Assembly: GCA_001599975.1 (NCBI GenBank)
Contig: BCIO01000003.1
Span: forward strand, 3,287,727 to 3,351,726
DNA from: Cystobasidiopsis lactophilus
Lineage: Eukaryota > Basidiomycota > Agaricostilbomycetes > Agaricostilbales > Chionosphaeraceae
DNA: 64,000 nucleotides
Direction: 5' to 3'
In this document: piece by piece, positions 1 through 11,550 of the stretch
Layout: each line of letters begins with the position of its first letter
How positions within the stretch are numbered: position 1 is the first letter of the stretch
The notes under the pieces: generated by a model
What the model was told of the DNA's origin: nothing
Databases searched by the model: none
The model's input: the letters and a program-made list of their open reading frames with translations, nothing else
Made by a program: the position numbers and the translations under genes

Positions 1-159
1 GGATGGCTATCTCAGCCTCGGGCCTCCTATGCCCGTCTCTCGACTCTCTTATTCACTCCTCTTCTTCATTTTTATCCAAACAATACTCCTTCCGTATCTT
101 ATATCTTCCCCAAATCACAACCCCACAAATCATCAACAATCTCCTCCACACCAAACACA

Positions 160-2262
160 ATGGCCTCTGAAAAACATAGCGTCGTTCCCAACAACGCAGA
201 GGCCGCGATCGATCCTGCAGAGCCGCCTATCAAGCTTGGCGGGCTCGCGTTCTGGAGCGTAATCGCGTCCATTTGCGTCTGCTCGTTCTTGAGCGCCCTC
301 GATCTAACCGCGGTGTCAACTGCCTTGCCACACATCGCGAATGACCTCGACATTCAGTCGGAAACGTGGCTCGCCGCTTCGTACGCTCTCGCCTCGACCG
401 CCCTCATGCCTTGGTTTGCGGCCTTGAGCTCCATCTTTGGTCGCCGGCCCATGATGCTCACCGCGTATGTTCTTTCTTAATGGCGCGGGAACTGAGATGA
501 CCTCCATCTCGCAGCGTCGGCCTCTTTGCCATTGGATCGGCATTGTGCGGCGCTGCCCAGAACAGCGGAATGATGATCTCTGGCCGGACGGTCCAAGGAA
601 TGGGTGGCGGCGGAATCCTGTCTCTGTCAGAAATCCTGATGAGCGACATGATACCACTCGACAAACGTGGCGTCTACTTCGGCATCTTGGGGCTGGTCTG
701 GTCATTCTCATCCGCAATCGGTCCTGGTGCGTCTTCCTTTCCTCCGCTTCCAAAGATCATAGCTAACACCGAGTCACAAGTCATGGGAGGTGCTCTGGCA
801 AATCACTGGCGATGGCTCTTTTACCTCAATCTTCCGCTCGCCGGCATTGCACTCGTCCTGGTGGCCATCTTCCTCAACTTTAGCGTGCCGGCTGCCTCCT
901 TCCGCGAGCGCCTTGCGCGAGTTGACTGGCTCGGCAACTTGATATTCATCGCGTCCGTCACTGGCATCTGTTTGGGTAAGTCCCTTGGCTTGATGGCAAG
1001 GCAGGCAAATCTGATTTTGTTCTGCAGCCTTGTCGTGGGGAGGCGCCACCTATGCCTGGGACACCGCTGCAGTACTCGTTCCGCTCCTTGTTGGTATCGT
1101 CGGCCTCGTCCTCTTTGTCTGGGTCGAGTTCCACTTCATTCGCGAACCGACGCTGCCGACCGAAATTTTGGGCAACGCGACCACGATCATTGGCTACTTG
1201 ATGACCTTTGTCCACGGCGCCACGGTCATGCTGATTATTTGTGAGCTCCTCGATTGGCCCGTCATGCACTCGATCTCAAGGTCGTCATTACAGACTTTTT
1301 GCCCGTTTGTAAGGCAGAATTTCTTCGCTTCCGTATCAGAACTCATTATGGCGCCTGTTTCAGACTTCCAAGCCGTCAAGGGACAGAACCCGGTGATCTC
1401 TGGTGTCTCCCTCTTCCCACTCTCCTTCACAGTCGCGCCAGCTGGCATCTGTGCTGGCATCACCATCACGGTAACTGGCAAGTACAAGCGGCTGACGCTC
1501 CTCGGCTGGCTCATCTCCATCCTCGGCTTTGGTCTCCAATGCATCATTGTCTGGGACAGCTCGACTGCTGTGTGGGTCATCATGTGTGTCTAGCACTTCT
1601 TCCGTGCTTTGCCACCAGCTCGCTGAAGTGATGCCAGGCCCTTGTTCACCGGCATCGGAGCAGGCATTCTCTACACTGTCACGGCCTATGCTGTTTTGGC
1701 ACCGTTACCGGTCGAGCTCTCGGCACACGCTCTCGGCTTTCACGTGCGGCTCTGATCTGTCGTGGCCAAAGTTGTGCTCATGCTTGATGACTCTCACAGG
1801 GCTTCACTCGTAGCTTTGGACAGACCGTCGGCGTCACAGTGGGGTACACTTTGACGCAGAATTTGCTCAAGAGGAAGCTGCCGGATGCGTTCCTCAACAT
1901 TGTCGGCGATGTCGCTAACGTGGCATATGCTGGTATCCCCTACGTGAAAGAGGTGGCGTCCGACCCAGCTCTGCAGAAAGCCGTCAAGGTTGCGTACTCG
2001 GACTCGATTCGGTACATTTGGGTGGGCTTCATTTCCTCTCCCACTGCTCTGTAGCCGGCTAACCTGCAGGCATCAGGTCTTGAGCGCAGCTCTCTCGGTT
2101 GTTGGGCTCGTCATGGCCTTCTTCATTAAGGAGGTGCCACTTCCCACCAAGAAGGACGAACGCTACGCCCTCAAGCAGAAGGCGGAGGCATCTACTGCGG
2201 CTTCTCCTTCGGGCTCTGTTCTCGGCAAGGAGTCGCCTTCGCCCGCGAGGTCTGTCGTGTAA
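160..2262 (+). CDS. MFS drug/metabolite exporter, DHA2 (14-TMS) type
   Basis: Integral membrane proton-antiport transporter of the major facilitator superfamily, probably at the plasma membrane. Substrate unknown. The first exon (160-464) opens with a short polar tail followed by TM1 (FWSVIASICVCSFLSALDLT). The loop after TM2 carries the motif-A remnant FGRRPM. Exon 2 begins near 515 and holds GRTVQGMGGGG. Across the next junction comes GP-x-x-GG followed by HWRWLFYLNLP, the hallmark of DHA2 proteins. Further exons run near 779-974, 1028-1240, 1365-1580, 1637-1740, 1850-2025 and 2070-2262, each with hydrophobic helices. The C-terminal tail is polar and Ser/Pro-rich and ends at a stop at 2262. 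The ATG at 160 sits in a clean AC-rich leader and gives the expected short N-terminus. Family assignment is firm; exact intron borders and substrate are not. Confidence 0.9.
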
Positions 2263-2300
2263 TTCCAGGCCATGAATCAATATAGAGATGCAAGGATGCA

Positions 2301-2868
2301 ATGCGACCACTTTTTGTCGTCCGCCGCCCCGAGCCTCCGCCACCTCGACTTTGGAGAGCAACTGTCTCGATCTCGACTCTCGCAGTCTCTGGAGCTCATT
2401 TTCACCACTCTAACATCTTTGTAGCCGTCTACTGCCCTGCAGGAAGACTTTTGTGCCCTAGGAACGAACGTCAGGAAATGCCGTTGCCTAAGTTGCCTTC
2501 TTGGACAAATCGATCGATCAAGGTCCTCTCGCTGGTCGACTTCTTCAGCCACTTCCCTAAAGCGAAGATGGTCTTGCTGTCTATCCTACACAACTTTTCA
2601 GCCGAATACAAACAGTCTGACGGGGTTGATGGCGTCCTTATCCCTTATCATGGCCTACTATTGCGACCGCTATGGGCTCATGTTGAACGACTTCAAGGCC
2701 ACAAGCTTTGCGCAGGTCGAGGCCGACATGAAGCAGGCTCATCGCATGCCAACAAACTTCTTGACGGAGCGCCTCACGGATGTCTACAATGAACTCATCC
2801 AGCAGCAGCGCCGACGAGAACCCACGCGAGCAACTTCCCCGACGTCCGCCAAAAGTCAGCAAAAGTAG
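2301..2868 (+). CDS. Small hypothetical protein, one likely intron
   Basis: I do not recognise this gene. A coding-like stretch from about 2602 to the stop at 2868 reads as an amphipathic helical segment (MAYYCDRYGLMLNDF, then VEADMKQAH and a Gln/Arg-rich tail). A GT..AG intron of about 74 bases (near 2520 to 2601, ending TTTTCAG) would join it in phase to an upstream frame open back to an ATG at 2301, with another in-frame ATG at 2478. It lies between an MFS gene and a glycosyltransferase with only a few hundred bases on each side. It could be a short real gene or the tail of a decayed one. No domain or signal peptide is visible. Confidence 0.3.
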
Positions 2869-3192
2869 ATCGCCTGAAGCTACAGCTTTGATACTCAATC
2901 AATAATCCTCGCCCTCTCTCGCCTGTTCAACTTGCCAACCCCATCTTCAACGACCACGTCTCAACCTCTTTGCCCGATTTCTTGGAAGCTTGCTCTTTTC
3001 TTCCTCTCGTCAACCTACACCCTCGGATCCTTTGCTTTCTATCTTACCTGCTTGAAGAAGCAGAATGAAATCGACGTTGGCGGTAGCTCCCGCGGATGCC
3101 TCTGTTCTTTGTGTGGGAAGGCGATGCTTGTCTCTTCTTGCAACAAAGCAACCACAAGATGCTCTTGTTCAGCGTCGGCGACCTCTTGCTCG

Positions 3193-4799
3193 ATGCCCGT
3201 TCTCAAAGTTGGCACCGGCGCGCTGGGCGTCGCAGTAGCCCTATCCCTTTGCTTTGCCATCCTGCATTTTCTTCCGTTCGAAGTCCCAGAAGTTCTCTCC
3301 TCTAGGCCGCTTCCCTTAGCGTCGGACGAGCCTTCATACGGCGAGTTGGTGTCCGCATTTGGTTGCCACAAGGCTAGTTGTCCACCTTTGCGCGCGTCCT
3401 CCTGCTCGAAATGCTGACGAGCACCACAGCGCATCGCTCGGTTTGAATCGCCAAGCCAAGACGAGTTCATTGTCCGGTCCACCACGAGGGGCTCCAAGTT
3501 TGGCATCCTGCAAATATGCACCCACCCAAACAAATTGGCAGACCAAGCGCTGCGGACGTACGAGGTGGGCGTCCAATTGCAGGTCTGACGGAACAAGAGG
3601 CTGACGTGTTCCGGGTAGGAGTACGCGGATCGGCATGGTTATGATTACTTGGCCAGGCGTCGGCCGTACCCACCAATAGATCCCAGCAGCCCGACAAATA
3701 AACTAGAGGCCTACTGGGACAAGATAAAGGCGCGTCAATCCTCGGTTCAATCTGGTCCCCATTGTGCGCAGGCTTAATGGTATTGAGTGCCACAGATCTT
3801 AAAGGAAGTTCTAGAGCAAGAGCTCGAGAAAGAGGTCGCTCACCAGCTCCAGTGGTTGCTGTTCGCCGACACCGACACCTTGCTTTTGAATCCGAGCATT
3901 CCATTTGAGACCTTTCTACCACCGTCAGATCGCGTCCATATGATATTTGGCAGAGGTGCGTCTCGTCCCTGGAATTGGTCAAGCGCTAGTTCATGCCGAG
4001 CCGGCTACAGACCACTGGGGTGTGAGGCTCGATCTTTTATCCACCGAGTTAAGACGCCACTGACATACTATTCCTCCAGCTCAATGCTGGCGTCTTTTTC
4101 TTGCGAGTCTCGGAGTGGAGCCTTCAATTCATGAACGAGCTGCTGTGGCTCAGCTACAACCTCCCACCGCACATCCTCCCCATGCGAGAACAAGTGCGCG
4201 TCCGTCTACTTCTTCAAACCTCTTCAATGATGCTTACGTATCCGAGCAGAGCGCAATACAAGTGCGTTCGCATGAATCGGCTTTTGCCGCCTACTGAATG
4301 GCTCACCTTTTTACAACAGCTCGCGCTGCCCTTGGATCAAATCGGTAGGGCTGAAATTGCCTCATCCCTTGGATGCTTATTGACATGCCGGTCCAGTTGT
4401 CGTCCCGGACAAGCGGTAAGTTGAACGCAAGCTCCGCCCCCTCGGTGCTGAGTGGGTGGCGCTCCCAGCTATTTCAATGCTTGGGGCGTGCCAGACATGC
4501 TCAACAGGAACAAAGGTGAGCCAAATTATAGAAATGACCTGCAGGTATGTCTCATATATCAAGCAGACCTGGGAGAGGGAGGCGTGAGTGAGACCCTAAA
4601 CCTTCTGCTCGAGCAGGCCTGATCCTGTACGCTGTAGCCCGAGTCTTTCATCGCTCACTTCAACGGCGAGGCGAAGGTGCACATGATACACTACAACGCC
4701 TCTTTGCTGCACGATCCCGGACTGGCCGAAGGTCAAGCGCAAGGGAAAAAGGAAACGGCAGAGTGGTTCGAGCGCTTCTGGCGGGATGTGTGGCATTAG
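3193..4799 (+). CDS. GT34-like (GMA12/MNN10) glycosyltransferase
   Basis: Probable Golgi type II membrane glycosyltransferase that transfers galactose or mannose onto glycoproteins. The ATG at 3193 starts a short lead and one strong hydrophobic signal-anchor (GALGVAVALSLCFAILHFL), followed by a Pro/Ser stem. Later exons hold the family core in order: RIARFESPSQDEF near 3431; EYADRHGYDYLARRRPYPP near 3616; LEAYWDKIKA; QWLLFADTDTLLLNPSIP near 3850, with the DxD-type metal/nucleotide-sugar site DTDTLLLNP; LNAGVFFLRVSEWSLQ near 4080; KRYFNAWGVPD near 4460; and a final exon with HFNGEAKVHMIHYNA ending at a stop at 4799. DADT-x-x-MNP and NxGxFFLR are characteristic of GT34. The gene is cut by about six or seven introns, so a naive reading looks broken, but GT and AG sites fit each junction inspected. 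Confidence 0.75.
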
Positions 4800-4957
4800 G
4801 ATGCTCTTTTGCTTGGGCTCAGGCGGAGATCAGAACGTGTTGTTGGGGTGTCTCCTTTGCAACTGCGGAAACTCCGCTTGCGGATAAACTGCGACAGATA
4901 TTCACAGCGAGTCTAACAGATCTGAAGGTCATAACAGAACGCGAAAGCTGATAATGT

Positions 4958-7115
4958 CTAGCACTGAGTGATGTAGTCGAGGTAGGGTGTGTTGGAGACC
5001 GTGTTCGATGGGTCGCAGATCTTGATTGATCCCCATCAACAAACGGAACGGCAGGAGACAAAACACTCACTTTGTATTCGAACTCCTTGTTGTCTGGTGA
5101 TTCGGGAATGAGAAGAGGCTTGGAGGTAACATCGGTGAAAATGCGTACAGTTGAACCATGACACAGAGACAAAGTCTGTGGAGTCAAGACGTGTCAACGT
5201 CACTCGCGACAATGGCAATCAATACGTACAAGGCATGCTGCTCTTGGCTTTGATGATGTTTTCGAGCCAAGCCACGCGCTGTTGAACGGTGGAGGTGAAC
5301 GCCAAGCCCGTCTCACCGATGGCAAAGCCCTGTCGAAAAGAAAGGGTGCTCAACACTCGAAGCCGTGCACAGCGAAGCACATACGATCCTTGAAGAAGCG
5401 TAAGATTTGTAAAAAGCAGACATGGCGCTGGTGAAGGTCGCAGCCGTCGGGTTGGTCTTCGGACTGTGGCCGCGAAGTTCAGAGTCGAACATAGGACGCG
5501 AAAGAAGAGGCTCACTAATAGTCAATGCCAACGTACTGTGCGTCGCGGAGTTAGAAGAGAATGCTAACGAGGAGGAAAGCTAGCTCACGTCGACGGTGGA
5601 CAGAACGGGCGCATATTGAGCATATTGTGACGTGCTCGCAATGTTCGGCGTCCAGAACATCTTGACTTTCGGAGCAATGGTGGCACAAGCAGCCGCAACG
5701 GTGGCCCAGCCAGCCTTGAAGTCAGCCGCTGTGCCCGAGTAGGTGCCATCGGTCTGCGTGGCAAAAGCTCAGATCCAATCTAACGCGGCAAATCAACGAT
5801 AGTCACCTGGTAATAGTTGGCCTCGTGTGCGAAGCGCAAGCGGACTTCGATGCCGGCATCGGTGAAGTCCTTGAGCACTGTGCAGACGGCCTTGGCCTGG
5901 AAGTTGTTGCTGGAGGTGTAGCCAAGCCAGCCTGACTTGCCGCCAGCCGGGCAAGGCATGACTGCCGGCTCAAAAATGGCGCCTGAGGCCAAAAGGTCGT
6001 CCATTACTTCGTACAGCTGCGCGCCATCCCAGGTGGCGGTGGGGTAGGTCTGCGCGTACCAGCCGTATTGCGCGTGCTTGTTGCCAGACGGCGCAATGAC
6101 CTTGTTAAGCTGGGCCATGGTGTTCTTGCCACCAGAGAAGTAGCCATAGTCGGGCAGCAGGCCAATGTTGACGCCACTCACGGAGAGCAGGTTCGAGTAG
6201 GCGGCCTTAGTGGGCTTCTTCGCCGTGCAAGTGGCAGTCACCTTGACCGTGGACGTGGAAGGCTTGACAGTGGTCTTGGTGACCAGCTTGGTCGAGCGGG
6301 AAGTGACGCGGGCAGTCTGAGTGACGGTGGCTGTCGCGGTTCTCAAAACGACACTGGGCTTGGTCACGGTCGCGCTCCTCGTCACGGTGGAAGTCGGCAG
6401 GCGGACCGCCGAAGAGCAAGCCTGGATTATGAGCAATCATGTTCAGAGTCAATCATAGGAAAGGACGCCAAGGAAAGACGAACAGCGGAAATGCTCTTGG
6501 TAGGGTAGCTCCTCAAGGCCGGCGGGATGGTGACGGCTCTCTTGCGAAGCACAGCACCGTGAACTGGCGCTTGTGGGAAAGAATCACGTTTGCTGTTGGA
6601 GTTCCACCGTCAGGTTTTTCCATTTTGCCAAGAGAAAGGAATAGAGACGAACGCAGGTGGCACGATCGTGGTGCTGACCGTCGCCGTGACATAACGAGTG
6701 GGTGAGACTTGGGTGACAGTGGTCGTCTGGGTGACCAGGGCGTTGACCGTCGTTCGGACGGAGACGGTGGAAGTCGTCCGCACGGTCGAGGTGGTAACGC
6801 CTCTTGTCACTCTGTGTCCCTCCCTCTGGGTCATTTCGCGTGCTCTTTGGAAGCACATCATAGAGAAGAAAGAACGCACGTGGCTGTAACAGTCGCTGTC
6901 CTAGTAGGATGGGCGACATAGCTCGTGCAGAAGGCCTGATCTCGCCCAAAAAAAATCGCCTCCATCAATCCCCAAATTCCCATCTAACCAACCAACCAAG
7001 GGAAGGCACCGACCTGCAAACTGCTCCGAGTGATGATCTTCTCGATGGACTGAACAACAGTGGCTTCGGCCAAGGCAGCCAAGAGTAGGGACAGGACGAA
7101 TGCGAGGCTGCGCAT
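4958..7115 (-). CDS. Secreted GH26-like glycoside hydrolase with Thr/Val-rich stalk
   Basis: Probable secreted or wall-bound polysaccharide hydrolase with a TIM-barrel fold. The start at 7115 gives a classical signal peptide (MRSLAFVLSLLLAALAEA). The next exons encode repeated Thr/Val motifs (TSTVRTTSTVSVRTTV near 6750-6790; TVTKPSVVLRTATATVTQT near 6330-6370), likely an O-glycosylated stalk or linker. The catalytic part starts near 6190 with GVNIGLLPDYGYFSG, then AQYGWYAQTYPTATWDG and VRLRFAHEANYY near 5830. The His-Glu pair in RFAHE is where the GH26 acid/base motif lies. Later exons carry a FWTPN segment and FAIGETG near 5320, in the position of the family's nucleophile Glu. The last exon ends with a Cys just before the stop at 4958. 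At least six introns. GH26 versus a related clan-A family is inference. Confidence 0.7.
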
Positions 7116-8066
7116 ATCTGCAGGTCGTGTTCAGGCGCCTAGGAATCGGCTCCTTCAAGAGCGATCCAGGTGCTTTTGGACGGGTATCTTTGGTCGGTCG
7201 AGAGAGGGGAAAGCGCAGCTTTCCTCGAAACCAGCGCTCGCAGCCAAGGTCGAAAGAAGATCGATCAAAACAACTCCTCTCGCTCGGCGGGCGGCAGGAT
7301 CGGCAAGGCGGGTCCATTTCACGTGCGAGATCGCGTTGTGAAAGTGTCCGCGTCCGACGCGTTCGTCTCGTCCTCCTCTTCTTTGGCCAACGGCAAGCCT
7401 ATCACACGCAAGAGGAGGTCGAAGTGGGCGAGGAAAGCCTAGGCGAACGCCCGAGTCCGTGCCGGCTTAGTGGGAGATTGAGTTCAAGACATTTACAGTC
7501 GAGCTCGAATAGGCAGTTGCCATATCCAAAGCCCACCTTTGCCAGAGTCCGACGAACGGCGGACATCTCGTGATACCGGGTGTACTGCAGGAGCGGAGTC
7601 AGCTGCGGAAGAGGATAAGGATGCGGAAGGTCATTTCACATGTCCGTCGCCCACCGCCAAGGTCGAAACCGGCTTTTTGGGGATCTCAAGATGCGTATAG
7701 CACCGTCAACAAGCTTATTTGACCAGATGACGTCCAACACAGGCCAGCAAGGAGGAGCCATAAGACAAAGGCAGGCCGAAACACTTTCATGAGGCAATTT
7801 GTGGGCGGGTCCAAGCAGCCAAGCGAGCAAACAACAAGCGAGCCAGCTCTTGTTCTAAGGGTGAATGCTGACCAAGCGGCGAGCCACAGGTCGACCAGCG
7901 ACAGACAGCTCACGGCGAGAGACGGACGAGTGTGTGCGTGCGCGGGCAAAAGATGAAGATTGTACATGTGCTCGCCAAGGCAGTGGAGCTCAACGGAGAG
8001 AGAAGAGCCAGCTTTTCCCCCCTGAATGAACACTGGCGATAGGCCGAGAAGCGAAGAAGGCCGTGT
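7116..8066 (-). other. Intergenic, no gene seen (0.95 kb)
   Basis: This stretch lies upstream of the GH26-like gene and downstream of the Atx1-like gene, both on the minus strand. Open frames here are short and lack conserved blocks. I see no tRNA, repeat array or transposon signature. It probably holds the GH26-like promoter and the Atx1-like 3' end. Confidence 0.5.
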
Positions 8067-8692
8067 CTAGGAGTCGAGCTTGAAGGTCTCCTTGGCGACG
8101 TCGCCTTTGAGCTTGGCCTCGCCCAAGGGCGTGTACGAGACGGCGTCTGCTTCGCCTTCTTTTCCATAGTTCACGGCCTGTTGGAGTCCCAAGCGGTCAG
8201 ACCAAAGGCTGGGTCTGGTCGTCAAGGGCCCAAAAAACAACCAACCTTGCCGGTCTTCTTGATGGTGGCCAGCACGTCGTCGTAGGACGCGGACGAGGGC
8301 TGGACGACGACGGACTGCTTGTTGAGGTCGACGGTGAAGTCGGCGATGCTGCCTGCGTGTCCGACTTGGGTTGAGGCCATCGCTGAGGCTGAGTAATTGG
8401 GCACAGCAAGCGCACCTTGGTCTTTGGCCCGCTTCAGCACCCGTTCAATCGCGCCTGCCCGTGCAGCAGCATTAGCTGAGGCTACGGCTTGAGTGATTGG
8501 AACACGGCAACGGACCGGAGCAGCCCGAGCAGGACATGGAGCAGTCGAATTCTGCGCATTCTCGTTCACTTCAGCTTGGGCCCCTGCGCGCTCGCTCTGG
8601 AATCGGGGCGGGCGCACCGTAAGCCTGGTAGCAGCTTGCGTGAGCTAAGAGTTTGCAACAAGTACCCAAGGAAGCTCACCATCCTAGAGAAT
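8067..8692 (-). CDS. ATX1: Atx1-like cytosolic copper chaperone (HMA domain)
   Basis: Small metallochaperone that would carry Cu(I) to a Ccc2-type P-type ATPase in the secretory pathway. The key exon around 8530-8560 reads EFDCSMSCSGCSG, containing the MxCxGC copper site. An intron (donor GTCCG) then leads to GAIERVLKRAKDQ, a second intron to IADFTVDLNKQSVVVQPS, and YDDVLATIKKTGK follows. A final exon adds a polar tail ending KETFKLDS at the stop at 8067. Order and spacing match the beta-alpha-beta-beta-alpha-beta HMA fold. The C-terminal extension of about 30 residues is longer than in yeast Atx1. The ATG at 8692 is the nearest one that joins in phase, through a short intron, to the copper-site exon. 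It gives a hydrophobic N-terminal lead unusual for Atx1, so the true start is uncertain. Confidence 0.82.
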
Positions 8693-9420
8693 CGTGCTTG
8701 CGGGTCAAGGCTCGCTCAGCCACAAATGTCGCGAGTCCGCGGCCGTGAGATGATGGTGGCAAATCACAGGGTCGGTGCAGATCACTATTGAGCCTTCTGC
8801 TTGCTCCACCAAATTTGCTGCCATACAGACATCGTTGAGCGACGGGGACCCCGACGGCGACGACGACGACGGCGACGAGTCTGAACCTTTCTCTTTCCTG
8901 GTGGCATTCTTTCCACAAACCGAAAGCTGGCCGCCGCATTCGCGCCAGTTCTGTGGCGCTCTCTGACCATCGAGCTGCTCTATACTTCGATGCGCCTGCT
9001 CAAGGCAATACAGTAGCTCGAACCCAGGCCGTCGGTCGCTATGCTCATGCTAAATCGCGATCCAACCTGCCTTCCTCGCACACGCTACAGCTTCATCTCG
9101 GGTTTTCCAATAATCAAGCTCAGGCGGATATGGCGCCCGAGCTAAAGGAGATTCGTCAACTTGCCCCGGGCCGTGGAGCGAGGGGTTGACCTCACTCGTC
9201 GTTGACCTCGACAAGGTAAGGCCAGACCAGTTGCTTACTTTCCTCTGCTGTTTTCATGACCTGGACGGACGCAGGAAGGGAACTTGAAAGTCGTCGTCGC
9301 CAGGTGCGCCAGGCCTGACCGGCTTCCGATGTAATTTCTTGTCTTTGTGCGCCCGTGCGCTGTCGCTCAAGGCCAGAGACGTAACTCTTGATCCAGAACG
9401 ACGACAAGGAAGGAAGGGTC
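8693..9420. other. Divergent intergenic region
   Basis: It separates the minus-strand copper chaperone from the plus-strand MFS gene and should hold both promoters. Near 8850-8880 there is a run of GAC/GAT triplets. No coding block or RNA gene is evident. Confidence 0.45.
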
Positions 9421-11251
9421 ATGCAGTCGCTACAAAAAGGCTCCAGCGAAGCGTTGGCTCGGACTCCGTTGCCAAAGCGCCAGCTCGCCTTGCTCTTCGC
9501 CGTCGTAAGCTCTCCTCTGTGCCATCACTATTTCCTTTCTCATCTACTCTCCTTCCAGCTGACTTTAGAGCCGATAGCCTACTTTAGCATATACCCGTGA
9601 GTTCTGAGCTTGCCAGAGCTATTTGGCGCTTGTCCCGAGGTGACGGCTTTCTGCGGCAGATTCCTCCAGCAAGCCATCTTGGACTATGGCATCGCCAAAA
9701 AAGAAAGCGAAGTAGGGTACTACGCGGGTTTGATCGAGTCAAGCTTCTTCTTCGCCGAAGCCCTCTTCGCATTTCGTATCTGCGCCCTGTCCGACCGCTT
9801 TGGTCGCAAACCAATGCTCATCATGGGCAGCCTGGGTTCCGCGGTGTCAATTGTCTGCTTCGGACTTTCCAAATCCTTGCCAACAATGATCTTATCGCGT
9901 TGTCTTCTTGGTGAGTGTCAGTGTATGTACTCTAAGCGATGTGGCTTACCGCTTGTCAGGGGTTTTGAACTCCTCCGGTGGCATCTCGAAGGCCGCTGTT
10001 GCCGAACTATCAGACGAAACCAACAAGGCGGTTGCTTTTGCTTTCATCCCCCTCGGGTACTCCTGCGGTTCGGTGGTTGGACCGTATCTTGCCGGATTTC
10101 TGACAGAAGTCGCCCGTCGCCCCCCTTTCAGTACCGCTCGATTTTGGACCACAAATCCCTACTTCTTGCCTACGGCGTCTGCGGCCGTATTCCCTCTGCT
10201 TTCGTCGGCGACCATCTATTTCTTCTTCAAAGAGGTGGGGCCTGACCAGTGACTGTATGCTTCAAATGATCCTCAGACTACCAAAACAGACCAACCAAAG
10301 AGTATTTCGTCACCAACAGATGCGTCTGGGCACCGCGCAGGAAAGAGCTGATCTCATGGAAGGCGGGCTAGACTCGCCATCTTTCAGCAAAACCGTACCC
10401 GACAATCCGCCCGATTACACTGTCCGACGGCTTCTCGCCATCAACGAGTGCCGTTATGCTCTGTTGACTTATGCTACGCTTTGTCTGGTAGGTTGTCCCC
10501 TTGTGAGCCGCTCCCGCGACTGGCTGCTAATCAACTTTGCGCATACCAACAGTTGACAATATCTGTGTATGCTGTCATCACCTTGTGGCTGTTCGAACCG
10601 CCAGAAAAGAATGGGCTAGGCATGAAACCTTCTCAAATTGGGGTGAGGGCTCCTGAGGCTACTAGGTCTTGATCGAGCAACTGATAGCTGCTCTTGTCAG
10701 ACCTCACTCGCTGCAATGGGCGTGGCCGGTGCAACAGGCGCATTGGTTTTATACCCGCGTTTGCAGCGTAAATGGGGACGGAAGGCTGTCTACCGCGGCG
10801 CCGTCGCCTACTACCTGCTGGCCATCCCGGCAATGCCCCTTGCCAACCACCTCGTGCTTTTGCTTGGTGGCTCTTGGAAGCATCCTTCAGTCCTCCTCGC
10901 CATGTTGCTGGTTCTGTCGTGTGCGCTGCCTGGTCAAATGGCTTTTGTGTGGGTGATCCGTACGGTTCTCCTGAGGGCCTGCTGAGACTCGAGCATTACA
11001 GAGCATGCATTACCGCTGTAGTATCTTCAGCACCTGATCCTGGTTGCTTAGGTCTGGTCAACGGAATGGCTCAAACGTTGGGCTCCATCGCTCGTGGCAT
11101 AGGCCCTTGGATCGCCACCACCATTTTCGCCTTCTCTATCGAGCACGATGTCCTGGGCGGCAACTTCGTCTACCTCTTTCTTGCCGCTGTGGTTGGGTTT
11201 CCTTTGCTGGCTTCCATCAAGTTCCCAGTCGACCGTCCAACGATTCGCTAA
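9421..11251 (+). CDS. MFS transporter, ZIFL-like, tandem copy 1
   Basis: Twelve-helix MFS transporter of the fungal group related to plant zinc-induced-facilitator-like proteins; substrate not deducible. The ATG at 9421 begins a short cytosolic tail (MQSLQKGSSEALART). The second exon gives LTLEPIAYFSIYP, then VGYYAGLIESSFFFAEAL and the motif-A loop ALSDRFGRKPMLI near 9790, followed by FGLSKSLPTMILSRCLLG. After an intron come GVLNSSGGISKAAVAEL and GSVVGPYLAGFL. A polar central loop near 10320-10430 separates the two halves. The second half has LTLWLFEPPEKNGLGMKPSQIG, YPRLQRKWGRKAVYRGA and a last exon with ITAVVSSAPDPGCLGLVNG and GIGPWIATTIFAFS, ending at 11251. About seven introns. Exon order, motifs and intron positions are repeated in the next gene. 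Confidence 0.9.
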
Positions 11252-11391
11252 ACAGCCTCCTGCCTCTCGAAACTCTTGATGATCACGCTGTACAGTCGTG
11301 CTTGCAAATGTCTGACAGTTGCTTCCCATGCCTATGCGTGTCGACAGCCCCGACCGCCCTGGGTGGCCGCCAGACCAAGCCCAACCAGCAT

Positions 11392-11468
11392 CCCTCGCGG
11401 TCTGCCACTGAATGAGCACATCTGGAGCCTGCCCTCGCGGTCTGCCACTGACTGAGCACATCTGGAGC
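11392..11468. repeat. Two-unit tandem repeat, period 40 bp
   Basis: A unit beginning CCCTCGCGGTCTGCCACTGA at 11392 and ending CACATCTGGAGC is repeated from 11432 with one visible base difference in the shared part. It lies between the two paralogous MFS genes, in the downstream/upstream spacer. Confidence 0.85.
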
Positions 11469-11550
11469 GCTCGCATGCAAGGCAACGTCATGGTCTGCCT
11501 GCTGGACACCGGAGGGAATTCTCATCTTTGTGTGCCGTGCGCTGTTTCCA

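Noticed and set aside
3193-4799. The glycosyltransferase region read as a pseudogene
   Set aside because: Apparent frame changes coincide with GT..AG introns of normal length, and the conserved GT34 blocks are in correct order, so an intron-rich live gene is the simpler reading.
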